Shown: one piece after another, positions 35,181 to 43,214 of the stretch | How the letters are laid out: the number at the start of each line of letters is the position of its first letter | Position numbering within the stretch: the stretch's first letter is position 1 | Assembly (NCBI RefSeq): GCF_014636475.1 | Contig: NZ_BMEL01000001.1 | Coordinates: forward strand, 992,001 to 1,056,000 | Direction of reading: 5' to 3' | Length of the DNA stretch: 64,000 nt | Source of the DNA: Halobacillus andaensis | Lineage (GTDB): Bacteria > Bacillota > Bacilli > Bacillales > Halobacillaceae | Notes under the pieces: model-generated | Told to the model about the DNA's origin: nothing | Databases searched by the model: none | What the model saw: the letters and a program-made list of their open reading frames with translations, nothing else | Position numbers and translations under genes: made by a program

Positions 35181-35253
35181 GTCTTCTTTATGCTCCTTTC
35201 CTTTTTATCGCCTGTCTATTGAAAAGATTCGATGCCTGGATCCATTCTCCTGC

Positions 35254-35778
35254 TTAAAGAAATTTAATTTGATTCGTATCAGCATATTTCTTAATCATGG
35301 CTTTAAACGTATCGATTTCCTCTTCTGTATCAAAGAACCACTTGGACAAAATTAATGCGTGATGCTTAGATACATATAATTGAAAAAGATCCTTTTGCTC
35401 TTGCACAGACAAGAGATCAGACCATTGATATTGGTTCACTGATTTCTCGAACTTCTGTTTAATATCCATCGAACGGAATATATAGGTGATTTCACTTTGC
35501 AGTCTGCGATCTTTATTAAACTCTCTAGTGGCTCTCACATTAATCATAAGAATGAGAAACAACAATACGAAACCAGCGAGGAGAAAAGAGACCACACTCG
35601 TCACGAGTAATGAAATAAGCCATGGACCTTCCATTGATCGAAAACTCACATAAAAAAACAATGCGAACGCTGCAAGAAAATAAATAAGTTTCACTTTTTT
35701 CATATGGTAATTGTTATGCCTTCTATAATCTCCAACGGTTAATGCACCGCTGACCGTCAATCTCTGATTTTCCTTCAT
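35254..35778 (-). CDS. YcxB-like membrane protein
   Basis: 174 residues from ATG at 35778 (AAGGAGTGA upstream). N-terminal NQRLTVSGALTVGDYRRHNN, two membrane helices (LIYFLAAFALFFYVSF; LLVTSVVSFLLAGFVLLFLILMI) and a soluble C-terminal domain with YVSKHHALILSKWFF, which resembles the YcxB C-terminal domain. Function unknown. Confidence 0.68.
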   Translation of the reverse strand: MKENQRLTVSGALTVGDYRRHNNYHMKKVKLIYFLAAFALFFYVSFRSMEGPWLISLLVTSVVSFLLAGFVLLFLILMINVRATREFNKDRRLQSEITYIFRSMDIKQKFEKSVNQYQWSDLLSVQEQKDLFQLYVSKHHALILSKWFFDTEEEIDTFKAMIKKYADTNQIKFL

Positions 35779-35843
35779 GCACTCACTCCTTGAAACGACT
35801 TTCCTCATTAGCTTATCACGAAGGAAGAATTTTTTGGCTAAAA

Positions 35844-36317
35844 TTACTTTACATGCTTGATAAAAAGAACGCGTTCTTGTCCTTTTCCATCATAATTGGT
35901 GACCACAGGCACACCATTCATCACTTTGTCTCCATGGTCGAAATCAAATCCAATCTTCGTGTGGAAATCAATTGAAGTTTTATTGATCGGAGATGTCACC
36001 GCACGAACGATGGAACGTCCTGATTGTTTGACGACATTGAAAAATTCACCGTAAAGCTTTCTAGCGATATCTTTTTGTCTATATTCCGGATCAACGCCGA
36101 CAAAATGAACATAAGCTTCATCTTTATGCGTTTGAGAATAAAATGTGATGAGAAAACCTATAATTTTCCCATTCTCTTCTGCCACAAAGCTGGTATCTTT
36201 AAAATGAATAAAGAACAATTTCGGCAGCATATCAGCCATCGATCGTCCACCCCACCAATCATTAATTAAAGGCGAGATCACACCATAATCATCGGCTGTT
36301 ACATGTCTAATTTGCAC
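35844..36317 (-). CDS. GNAT family N-acetyltransferase
   Basis: 157 residues. GNAT fold with FVAEENGKIIGFLITFYS, the acetyl-CoA-binding segment VDPEYRQKDIARKLYGEFF (R/Q-x-x-G/A variant; the usual Gly is Asp-Ile-Ala here) and INKTSIDFHTKIGF. GTG start at 36317 follows GAGGAGG; it overlaps the end of the kinase-like gene by 19 bp. Substrate unknown. Confidence 0.85.
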   Translation of the reverse strand: MQIRHVTADDYGVISPLINDWWGGRSMADMLPKLFFIHFKDTSFVAEENGKIIGFLITFYSQTHKDEAYVHFVGVDPEYRQKDIARKLYGEFFNVVKQSGRSIVRAVTSPINKTSIDFHTKIGFDFDHGDKVMNGVPVVTNYDGKGQERVLFIKHVK

Positions 36318-36814
36318 GATTTTACCTCCTCAATAAACGTACGATCGTTTCGAATGATTACTAGTTTTTCTTCATAATCGGCCAACTTCTCCAAAATGAC
36401 GGGATTCCTCTCAAAAGAAGCATTCCATTTAAACATTTTAATGAATATCGAAAAAGTCGGGGTATAGTTAGCTTTTTCAAAGCCCAGCTTTTGCTTTATA
36501 AACCTCTTAATGATTCTATACTTACGTCGTTTATAAGCATTATCTAGAAAGATGATGACGTCAGCTTCCTGAAAACTTTTCATCATCCACGGCTCGTGAT
36601 GAACACCTTCCACAATCCAAGCCTCGGACACGAGAATATGATTTAAATACTCTTCTCTTTCTCGTTCAGTCCTTCGAATATCTTCTTTATTTCTGATCCA
36701 TACCACGTTATCAAGCTCATAATAAGGGATATCAAGTTTAGCAGACAGTTTTCCAGTTAACGTCGTTTTCCCGCTCGCTACAGACCCAATAATATGTATT
36801 TTCTTCCCTTCCAC
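36299..36814 (-). CDS. P-loop kinase-like protein (adenylate kinase/FlaR-related)
   Basis: About 172 residues. P-loop IHIIGSVASGKTTL near the N-terminus, then LDIPYYELDNVVW, EAWIVEGVHHEPW and VIIFLDNAYKRRKYRIIKRF, the pattern of FlaR/AAA_17-type proteins annotated as DNA topology modulation proteins. The GTG at 36814 with GGGGGG eight bases before is preferred; the frame is open to 36931. Coupled with the following acetyltransferase gene. Confidence 0.82.
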   Translation of the reverse strand: MEGKKIHIIGSVASGKTTLTGKLSAKLDIPYYELDNVVWIRNKEDIRRTEREREEYLNHILVSEAWIVEGVHHEPWMMKSFQEADVIIFLDNAYKRRKYRIIKRFIKQKLGFEKANYTPTFSIFIKMFKWNASFERNPVILEKLADYEEKLVIIRNDRTFIEEVKSCKLDM

Positions 36815-36914
36815 CAGGCAATCCCCCCTGCGAAAAAATGAACTTGGCAAGCGGCTGCGTCCATAATCCAAATAGAATCCATAAACAAGTGATGAGTAAA
36901 AAACAAACGTAAAA

Positions 36915-37100
36915 TTAATGCGATTTTTCATCCTCTTCGTCCTTCCACTGATTCTTCAAGACATCTACGTAGTGTTTGCTTTCAATGAGCGACAAGCCAA
37001 ATGTTTCTCTCTCTAATTTAACCGCCTTTCCATCTTTTCCCTCATTCAACAGAGCACATAATTTCCGGTTAATCGGATCATCTGGGATCTTAATTTCTGG
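36915..37100 (-). pseudogene. Truncated protein with L7/L12 C-terminal-like segment
   Basis: The C-terminal 60 residues (EIKIPDDPINRKLCALLNEG, then KAVKLERETFGLSLIESKHYVDVL) resemble the ribosomal L7/L12 C-terminal-like domain of small Bacillus membrane-associated proteins. Such proteins normally carry an N-terminal membrane helix; here no plausible start or ribosome site exists and the upstream codons lie in the alkaline phosphatase remnant on the other strand. A deletion junction near 37,100 probably cut both genes. Confidence 0.55.
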
Positions 37101-37103
37101 AAC

Positions 37104-37664
37104 ATGGCTGAGCAATTGAATGAGGATCAGAGTAATATCGCACAAGTCGTAGAGGAGTATACAGGGTTAGAGTTAACGGATGATGAAGTAGAAACGATTC
37201 GTTCAGCAGAAAAACCAAACGAAGCCATCAATAATGTTGTTAGTGACCGGGCCCTTGTAGGAGGGACGAGTTCAGTACATACCGGTGTGGATGTCCCAAT
37301 TTATGCATATGGACCAGCATCTGATGACTTTTCCGGATTAGTTGAGAATACGGATCTTCCGAAAATAATGGCTGAAGCGATGGGGGTTAAACTTGGCAGT
37401 TCAACAGAAGATGAGCAGAGCAAAGATAAAGGAAAAAATAAAGATAAGCACATTTACTGGGAAGATCAAGGAGGACTGACCTACGCCACACCTTTAATGG
37501 GATGGGATAAGCGTACTCTCGTAGACTATTTGAAATCCAATGGCTAACCTTCTGATTTCACATTTCGAGGCGAAATAGCCGACAGCTTTGAAGTTGAAGA
37601 CTATAAGGGCACGACACCTCAAAACATAACTATGCTCGATCAGTTGAAGAAAGCATTAGACTAG
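37104..37664 (+). pseudogene. Alkaline phosphatase C-terminal remnant with internal stop
   Basis: The segment SVHTGVDVPIYAYGPASDDF, then GLVENTDLPKIMAEAMGV, is the C-terminal metal-site region of alkaline phosphatases (the HTGxDVP His ligand). The catalytic N-terminal two thirds are missing. A TAA at 37545-37547 interrupts the frame; beyond it the same frame continues PSDFTFRGEIADSFEVEDYK to a TAG at 37662, forming an unfamiliar C-terminal extension that starts with a Lys/Asp-rich linker (SKDKGKNKDKH). No ribosome site precedes 37104. Confidence 0.72.
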
Positions 37665-37685
37665 TCATTTACAACAAAAAAACGG

Positions 37686-37716
37686 AGGCCGCCATATTCA
37701 ATTTGGCGGCCTTCAT
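37686..37716 (+). terminator. Terminator of the phosphatase remnant
   Basis: Stem AGGCCGCCA/TGGCGGCCT (37686-37694 and 37704-37712) with a 9-base loop, A-run before and TCATTTATT after. Confidence 0.75.
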
Positions 37717-37743
37717 TTATTGTTGAGACTATTGAAGAAATGT

Positions 37744-37833
37744 CGCTATCTTTGTCGTTAAAGCGTTATTAACTGGAGTTAGGGCGCTATCGTTTAGAGA
37801 TAGGACGTTATCTTCTGACGTTATGTCGCTGTC
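37744..37833. repeat. Array of CGYTATC repeats spaced 20-22 bp
   Basis: CGCTATC at 37744, CGTTATT at 37764, CGCTATC at 37785, CGTTATC at 37805 and CGCTGTC at 37827. Bases between are weakly similar. It follows a terminator and lies in a 284-bp gap that shows no gene. Confidence 0.55.
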
Positions 37834-37948
37834 TCACCTTTCCATTGCCACTACTACCAGTAAAAACCCCCAAGAAAAAAACGCGGCACCGACGGTAACT
37901 ATCAAATGGCGTCAACTTTATTTTCTAAAGAAAAAGCCCTTCCCTCTA

Positions 37949-38143
37949 TCAGTTTTCTCGGAAGTTCAGTAGGTCACGGAACACTTCAACGTTCACAAAG
38001 TCCCTTGAAAAATTCGGCATTATTTCTAACCAATGTACACCTGAGAAGATACCTGAAAGAACAATCAATCCAAAGAATAAAGTAAGCACTATGAAAGTGA
38101 ATCCAACAAATTCAAGGCTTTCTCTTCGTTCAGTACTCATCAT
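37949..38143 (-). CDS. Small single-span membrane protein, 64 aa
   Basis: One membrane helix (FTFIVLTLFFGLIVLSGIF) between a charged N-terminus and a C-terminal MPNFSRDFVNVEVFRDLLNF. Two ATGs (38143 and 38140) follow GAAAGGAGAAGG; the second has better spacing. No family recognised. Confidence 0.6.
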   Translation of the reverse strand: MMSTERRESLEFVGFTFIVLTLFFGLIVLSGIFSGVHWLEIMPNFSRDFVNVEVFRDLLNFREN

Positions 38144-38182
38144 CCTTCTCCTTTCCTATATTCTTAAGGTCAGTGGAAAGGA

Positions 38183-38482
38183 TTACGGATAAAAGCCTTC
38201 GTTTTCTTGATAAAGAATAGCGTACACAGCATGAGGTTGGATAAAGCTCCTTTTTTGAAGAAAAGTTGTGCAGAAAACGTTTTTTATAATTGAAACCGGA
38301 AGCAGAACTACTTCTTTGCTGGACAAAGAAGGGATGGAATTAACCTGCGAAACAGCCGCAATTGAATGTTGAGCACTCAATTCTTCTTCCTGGTGATAAT
38401 ACGACTGTGGTTGTACCTTTTGCATTCCTAAAAGTAACGTCAGCAAGATGATGAAAATAAAAACTGCTGATTTTTTCTCCAA
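38183..38482 (-). CDS. Small secreted or anchored protein, unknown
   Basis: 99 residues with a signal-peptide-like start (MEKKSAVFIFIILLTLLLG) and an uncharacterised remainder containing VSQVNSIPSLSSKEVVLLPV. TTG start at 38482 with a weak AGGCGG upstream. No family recognised, so the call rests on the signal peptide and open frame. Confidence 0.45.
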   Translation of the reverse strand: MEKKSAVFIFIILLTLLLGMQKVQPQSYYHQEEELSAQHSIAAVSQVNSIPSLSSKEVVLLPVSIIKNVFCTTFLQKRSFIQPHAVYAILYQENEGFYP

Positions 38483-38595
38483 TTGCTTTTCCGCCTATTC
38501 TGTATTAGATGTAGTGAGTTGTTAGCAACTATTATTCTTATACTATAACCTCGCGTGAATGTTTCGAGGATAGGGAAGAAGGACTATTTATGCTC

Positions 38596-38793
38596 CTAAT
38601 TAAAGAGGTAAAGGAAGGCAATAAACCCGATAATCATAGCTGTAACCAGTATCCCCGTTCCCTTCCAGCTTAACCCGCCGACTAAGTCCGGGAGTCCCGA
38701 ACCTTGAGCACTGCTGGCCATGCTGCTTTTTGATTCTTCTTGCTTTAATCTTTCTCGGCACATTTCCGGCGTTTCATTATTGTCTCTCACCAT
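38596..38793 (-). CDS. DUF6366-like small protein
   Basis: 65 residues: a hydrophilic start (NETPEMCRERLKQEESKSSM) with the NETPE..RER pattern, then GLPDLVGGLSWKGTGILVTA and one membrane helix. This is the DUF6366 pattern found in many Bacillaceae. ATG at 38793 after AAGGAGATGAG. Confidence 0.65.
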   Translation of the reverse strand: MVRDNNETPEMCRERLKQEESKSSMASSAQGSGLPDLVGGLSWKGTGILVTAMIIGFIAFLYLFN

Positions 38794-38868
38794 CTCATCT
38801 CCTTAATTTCTCGTATGGTACATTTAATTAATAGGCAGTATTCGCTTAAAGTTCTTTTAAGTAGAAAT

Positions 38869-39435
38869 TTATGCACCTCTGCTGCTATGATACACGTTGT
38901 AAAATTCTTTAAAAGACTGAGCATTTTGTCTATAGACCTTGCGAATGCTGCTGTAGCGATTTTGTAATTCTTTTCTTGAAGCCCATTCATCGTCTTTCGT
39001 AACTCTTAACTCATTTTCAAGATGCTGCAGATTGGTAACGAATAAATCTAAAGCGCTTTTCGTTTCCTGATCATACCCTTCTTGGTATAGAGCAAGGGAG
39101 AATGCAGCATCGATTGATTGCTCCACTCTGACCTCAGCCATCATAAGTTCTTCAGGCGGCAATTGAGCACTTTCTTGATACAACCAATCAAAATCGTAAA
39201 TATTCTTCATAATGTACAACCGATTAACAGTCACATCGTCTATGGCTTCGTCCGATTCCCAGACGTCATCCAGAGGTTTTAAAATGTCTTCTTCTGTATA
39301 GGTGTGAGCATTCGTCACTTCTACATTTTTGTAAAAACTGATCGGGCTGTACGGGTATTGCCAGATCGAAATTAGGTAAATCGCAAGGATAGCAGCTCCG
39401 ATCCCCCACCATATTTTCTTTTTAGACGTACTCAT
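38869..39435 (-). CDS. Hypothetical protein with N-terminal membrane anchor
   Basis: 188 residues: a Lys-rich start, one membrane helix (WWGIGAAILAIYLISIW) and an extracytoplasmic helical domain rich in Glu and Asp. The ATG overlaps the stop of the upstream methyltransferase (ATGA), so the two are coupled. No family recognised. Confidence 0.7.
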   Translation of the reverse strand: MSTSKKKIWWGIGAAILAIYLISIWQYPYSPISFYKNVEVTNAHTYTEEDILKPLDDVWESDEAIDDVTVNRLYIMKNIYDFDWLYQESAQLPPEELMMAEVRVEQSIDAAFSLALYQEGYDQETKSALDLFVTNLQHLENELRVTKDDEWASRKELQNRYSSIRKVYRQNAQSFKEFYNVYHSSRGA

Positions 39436-40142
39436 TTAGTCCTCTCCTTCTTTTTTTTAGTAACAACGAGCATCGAATTAGCGTTCTTTTGAAATTCATA
39501 GGAAACGTTGACCTCCTCCACTGCATAGCCTTGAGAGCTTAAGTGCTCAACCAAATCATCCATTCTTTTATAACGTTTGCCTTCTAAGTCAACGAGAGGA
39601 AAAATACGGACTTCTTCTTTGGTAACTCTCAGCAGCTCTTCAAGCGATCTTAGATGAAATTCATAGGTTAAGCGGTCTGCATACATAAACAAGAAATGAG
39701 CGGATAGAACGAGCTCAAACTCTTCATCTTTAAAAGGAAGTTCAGGAAGCACAACAGGAAGATAACGATCACTGGCTTCTTTCCAATCCTGTGTACAATT
39801 TTCCAATGCACTCTGTCTATACTTCTTTAACTCCTCAATATTTTGAAAGTAACTCCATATGTAATTGTTCTTTGCCTTTTCCATGTGTTCCATCGCATGA
39901 TGTAAATCTTGCTTCCCTTTATTTTCAAGAACTGCGCCAGAATGATCGTAAGCCATATCAGCTGCGGTAATATCCATCCCTTTTGACCTTCCAACTGCCG
40001 TGAATGAACAAGCACCAGAAGGACAATCGAGAATTTTCTTTCCCTTTAACGCTTCTTCATTTAATGAAAACATGTCAAGATACTCTTCGTAGGTTCTTCC
40101 AATAAAGATGATCTTTTCTAAATTTAATTTTGTGCGGCTCAT
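39432..40142 (-). CDS. SAM-dependent methyltransferase, class I
   Basis: 236 residues. Rossmann motif I reads KILDCPSGACSFTAVGRSKG (Cys-Pro in place of the usual Gly-rich start), then DITAADMAYD, and LPFKDEEFELVLSAHFLF for motif IV. Target unknown. ATG at 40142 after AGAGGTGAG. The downstream membrane-anchored protein is translationally coupled. Confidence 0.82.
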   Translation of the reverse strand: MSRTKLNLEKIIFIGRTYEEYLDMFSLNEEALKGKKILDCPSGACSFTAVGRSKGMDITAADMAYDHSGAVLENKGKQDLHHAMEHMEKAKNNYIWSYFQNIEELKKYRQSALENCTQDWKEASDRYLPVVLPELPFKDEEFELVLSAHFLFMYADRLTYEFHLRSLEELLRVTKEEVRIFPLVDLEGKRYKRMDDLVEHLSSQGYAVEEVNVSYEFQKNANSMLVVTKKKKERTK

Positions 40143-40162
40143 CTCTACTCACCTCTTCTAAT

Positions 40163-40690
40163 CTAATTATTGATCATGACACTTACATCAGTCCACCCGT
40201 AAGCAACTTCAGTAAGTTCATAACCATCGATTGTTATTTGCTTTTCATCGAGCACAGCTCCACCAAGTGTTTCATAAAACCGACGGTAAGGATTTTCTTC
40301 AAGCACCCATACGAGCATCGATTGAATTCCTTCACTTTGAAGTTTACGAGCCAGCACCTCTAACAGCTTTTGACCAAGACCATCTCCTTGCACCTCTTTA
40401 TAAAAGTAAATGGCGTACAATTCACCTCTAAAAGGATAGTTCCTCGTTCGTTCTAAACCGCCATGACAAAAGCCAACGACCTCTCCATCCATGGTCTCAA
40501 CAACATAAACAAAATTCTCTGCCTCTTCAACGATAAATTCTTCCCACTTGGATCGCTTATTGCGAGGATCTAGAGAGGATAAAAAGGAGTCAGGAAGAAT
40601 ATTTTCATACGTGGATTTCCAGCTGCTTGTGCTGACTTTCGCAATCTCTTCAGCATCTGCCGCTTTTGCTTTACGGATGTTATACTTCAT
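40163..40690 (-). CDS. GNAT family N-acetyltransferase
   Basis: About 175 residues from ATG at 40690 with GAGGAGGTGGAGG upstream. GNAT motifs: VSTSSWKSTYENILPDSFL (typical opening), VVGFCHGGLER, LYAIYFYKEVQGDGLGQKLL (Q-x-x-G-x-G) and NPYRRFYETLGG. Overlaps the end of the peptidase gene by 11 bp. Confidence 0.88.
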   Translation of the reverse strand: MKYNIRKAKAADAEEIAKVSTSSWKSTYENILPDSFLSSLDPRNKRSKWEEFIVEEAENFVYVVETMDGEVVGFCHGGLERTRNYPFRGELYAIYFYKEVQGDGLGQKLLEVLARKLQSEGIQSMLVWVLEENPYRRFYETLGGAVLDEKQITIDGYELTEVAYGWTDVSVMINN

Positions 40691-41348
40691 CCTCCACCTC
40701 CTCGGTCGGCTCTTTTTTCCCAAATTCATCTACTAAAAATGAAGAACGAGTGCCAATCGAACGCATATGTTCCCCGTTCCAATGAATGGCGTTTCCATCC
40801 GGCAGTAATAAAATCGGATGGCGCAGTCGTTTCACACGTTTATGTATGGCTTGATCGTCCTTATGCTTATAGTGACACCAGATTGAGCGATCTTCTATTA
40901 AGTTAAGTCCAGCCACAGGATGTCCACTTTTAAAATGGGTGATCTCTTTCCCGAATATAATCGCTCCTGCACTTTGTCCGTAAATGATCCCGCCGTCTTG
41001 AAAGTACTCGATTAACGCCTCATCAAAATCAGCTTCCTTTATTATGTGTAATAGTCGCTGAGAATCGCCTCCACTTATATAAATAGCTGAGAAAGGTTCT
41101 AAATCCTGACGTGATTTTCGAGAAACATCTGTCCACATCACAATTTCTTTAATTCCCACTTCTTGAAAAGCTTGTACGATATAATCGTAACTTTCTTTAT
41201 ACGTTCTAACTTGAGGATCACCGGCCAGAGGGATATATAATACCGGCTTCTGTTTGTTGATCAATTCGGCAAAATGCAGGTTTATGACATGCGACTGCTC
41301 CGCATTTCCTCCTCCGGACAATATCAATGCCCCTACTTTACTCATCAT
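40680..41348 (-). CDS. Peptidase E-like serine peptidase (family S51)
   Basis: About 222 residues. The nucleophile elbow IYGQSAGAIIFG and preceding IYISGGDSQRLLHII are S51 signatures; GALILSGGGNAEQSHVI opens the protein. Family members include dipeptidase E and cyanophycinase. Start at ATG 41348 or 41345, after AGGGAGACAG. Coupled with the next acetyltransferase gene. Confidence 0.87.
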   Translation of the reverse strand: MMSKVGALILSGGGNAEQSHVINLHFAELINKQKPVLYIPLAGDPQVRTYKESYDYIVQAFQEVGIKEIVMWTDVSRKSRQDLEPFSAIYISGGDSQRLLHIIKEADFDEALIEYFQDGGIIYGQSAGAIIFGKEITHFKSGHPVAGLNLIEDRSIWCHYKHKDDQAIHKRVKRLRHPILLLPDGNAIHWNGEHMRSIGTRSSFLVDEFGKKEPTEEVEDEV

Positions 41349-41422
41349 CTGTCTCCCTAGTTTGTACTTCTGTTTGGTTAATGGATTCTGCATGCTTATT
41401 ATACCGCATAACGTGACCCTCC

Positions 41423-41911
41423 CTATTTTGCCTTCTTAAAAGAGTTGGTGTGAAATTCTTGAATATGCTTGCCTTGCTCCACCGTTTCCACGAAATATCC
41501 TTCAGTGAGTCGGCTGATCACTTTTTTCCAAAAAGCTTGGGATGGTTTGTTTTTCTCCATTTGATGGACGCTCCACGCACCAGGATATTTGTTAAAAAGC
41601 TGAGTGGCCGCTATTTTCCCAAAACCTTGACCATGGTACTTACCGACAATAAAAAATTCTTCAATCGTATTCGGCTGATTCTCAGACTGGCTTTCGAGAA
41701 GAGCAAAACCAATCAACTCCTCGTAATGCTTAATGAAATAAGCATGAAAATGATCGTTCTGCCAATATTTATCTAAGTTAAACCATTGGTAAGAACCATC
41801 ATCCTCTAATTGTATTGAAGGTATATATTTACTAAATTCATAGATGTAAAATTGCATCAGGTTGTGTAAAATATATTCTTCCTCCGCTTTTGCTTCCTGT
41901 AGAATGATCAT
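41423..41911 (-). CDS. GNAT family N-acetyltransferase
   Basis: About 162 residues from ATG at 41911 after GAAGGGAGTGGG. LIGFALLESQ, then EEFFIVGKYHGQGFGKIAAT (K-x-x-G-x-G pattern) and PSQAFWKKVISRLT are GNAT motifs. First gene of a short run with the peptidase, GNAT and methyltransferase genes. Substrate unknown. Confidence 0.86.
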   Translation of the reverse strand: MIILQEAKAEEEYILHNLMQFYIYEFSKYIPSIQLEDDGSYQWFNLDKYWQNDHFHAYFIKHYEELIGFALLESQSENQPNTIEEFFIVGKYHGQGFGKIAATQLFNKYPGAWSVHQMEKNKPSQAFWKKVISRLTEGYFVETVEQGKHIQEFHTNSFKKAK

Positions 41912-42258
41912 ATTCCCACTCCCTTCAATTTCTAAAATATCGATGATAATCCGTCTTGTTTCCATTTGTTATGTCTGTCAATCTGTCTTTCCATAATTCG
42001 AGTCTATATATGTAATTATTTCAAATTTTATCAATATTCACAATAAAGGTTTCTATTTTTCATTAAAACTAAACGTTGATGTTGATTTTCATAAGAGAGT
42101 TATTCAATGAAATGACATAGAATCGTGTCGCTAAAGGTTTTTAATCTCTTTTGCAAGAGGTCCTATTGGCTCTAAGCATTATTAATGAAATTTGTGCCCT
42201 GCCTTTTCCCCCTCATCGTACATAAGCTATCTTTAACGAGTGAAAAGGTGGTGAGAAA

Positions 42259-42381
42259 ATGAGCTATGGTTGTGGATATGGCGGTTTTGGCGGATACGGT
42301 CGCAACAGAGGCGGCAGTTTTGCTTTGATCGTCGTTTTGTTCATTCTTTTAATTATTGTTGGAGCATCTTTTTATAAATAA
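42259..42381 (+). CDS. YjcZ family small sporulation-type protein
   Basis: 40 residues: [20 protein letters not shown] followed by [20 protein letters not shown]. The Gly/Tyr-rich head and the tail [17 protein letters not shown] are diagnostic of the YjcZ/SscA-like family of forespore or coat proteins. AAGGTGGTGAG precedes the ATG, and a terminator follows. Confidence 0.92.
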   Translation: MSYGCGYGGFGGYGRNRGGSFALIVVLFILLIIVGASFYK

Positions 42382-42395
42382 AATAAACCTTTTTT

Positions 42396-42432
42396 AAATA
42401 AGTTAAGGCCGATTGCCTTAACTTATTTATTT
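42396..42432 (+). terminator. 14-bp perfect hairpin terminator
   Basis: Stem AAATAAGTTAAGGC/GCCTTAACTTATTT, loop CGATT, followed by ATTTTTA. Ends the yjcZ-like gene. Confidence 0.88.
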
Positions 42433-42600
42433 TTAGATGGTTCAATACGATATTTTATTATTTTCGCTTCTTATCACTCTCGAGCTTTTCATCCACCTTA
42501 CTGAATAAACGTAATCTTGTTTCATCTTTAATGGAATAATAGCCCTTTGCCATTCGTAAAGTATACGAGTAGTAAATAGTGATGATGGGAGTTTATTGAT

Positions 42601-43152
42601 ATGTTCTACAATGTTGTCTTATTTCTTCACATACTAGGTACCGTCGTTATGTTTGCAGCCGTAGGGGTGACAGTTACCGCAATGGCAGCCATGCTATATG
42701 CTAATAAAACAGAATCTTTAAGAGAATGGTCTTCTTTAGCAGTCAAAATGGATATACTGCTCCCATTTAGCGTCATTATCGTCTTAGTTCCAGGTTTATT
42801 TTTAGTATTCTCCACTTGGGGATGGGGTGAGGCGTGGGTCAATTTATCGTTAGCTGCACTCTTACTCATGACGTTTATGGGGCCGCTCATTAACCTCCCC
42901 CGTTTAAAAGCCATTTTAGCTGCTGCAAATAAAGAGCTGGAGAGCACCCCCTCTTTACAATTACAAGCTAAGGTTAAGGATCGCGTTCTTTGGCATTCTG
43001 TTCTAATCATGACGTTGATGTTGGTTGCCATTCTTTTTCTAATGACTGTAAAACCCGTTTGGATTGGATCTCTCATAACTTTATTTATCGCAATAGGTGG
43101 TGGTTTTATTGCAGCGCCTATAGTATTGAGCAAAGCATCTTCATCTACATAA
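42601..43152 (+). CDS. DUF2269-type integral membrane protein
   Basis: 183 residues with about five helices: NVVLFLHILGTVVMFAAVGV at the start (His in the first helix, as in DUF2269), ILLPFSVIIVLVPGLFLVFS, TFMGPLINLPRL, and two near the C-terminus. The ribosome site GATGGGAG is distant (11 bases). Function unknown. Terminator shared with the convergent propeller gene. Confidence 0.75.
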   Translation: MFYNVVLFLHILGTVVMFAAVGVTVTAMAAMLYANKTESLREWSSLAVKMDILLPFSVIIVLVPGLFLVFSTWGWGEAWVNLSLAALLLMTFMGPLINLPRLKAILAAANKELESTPSLQLQAKVKDRVLWHSVLIMTLMLVAILFLMTVKPVWIGSLITLFIAIGGGFIAAPIVLSKASSST

Positions 43153-43190
43153 AAAAGCAATCTGCGCCAGGCAGACTGCTTTTTACTTTA
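43153..43190. terminator. Bidirectional terminator
   Basis: Stem AAAAGCAATCTGC/GCAGACTGCTTTT with one mismatch and loop GCCAG between two convergent genes. Confidence 0.82.
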
Positions 43191-43214
43191 CCAATATTTA
43201 TTCTACGAATTAGA

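Noticed and set aside
38787-38990. 67-codon minus-strand frame between two genes
   Set aside because: Overlaps the coding end of the anchored protein in another frame and has no family features.
42627-43160. 177-codon frame opposite the DUF2269 gene
   Set aside because: Antisense to a clear membrane protein with its own start; starts within the terminator.
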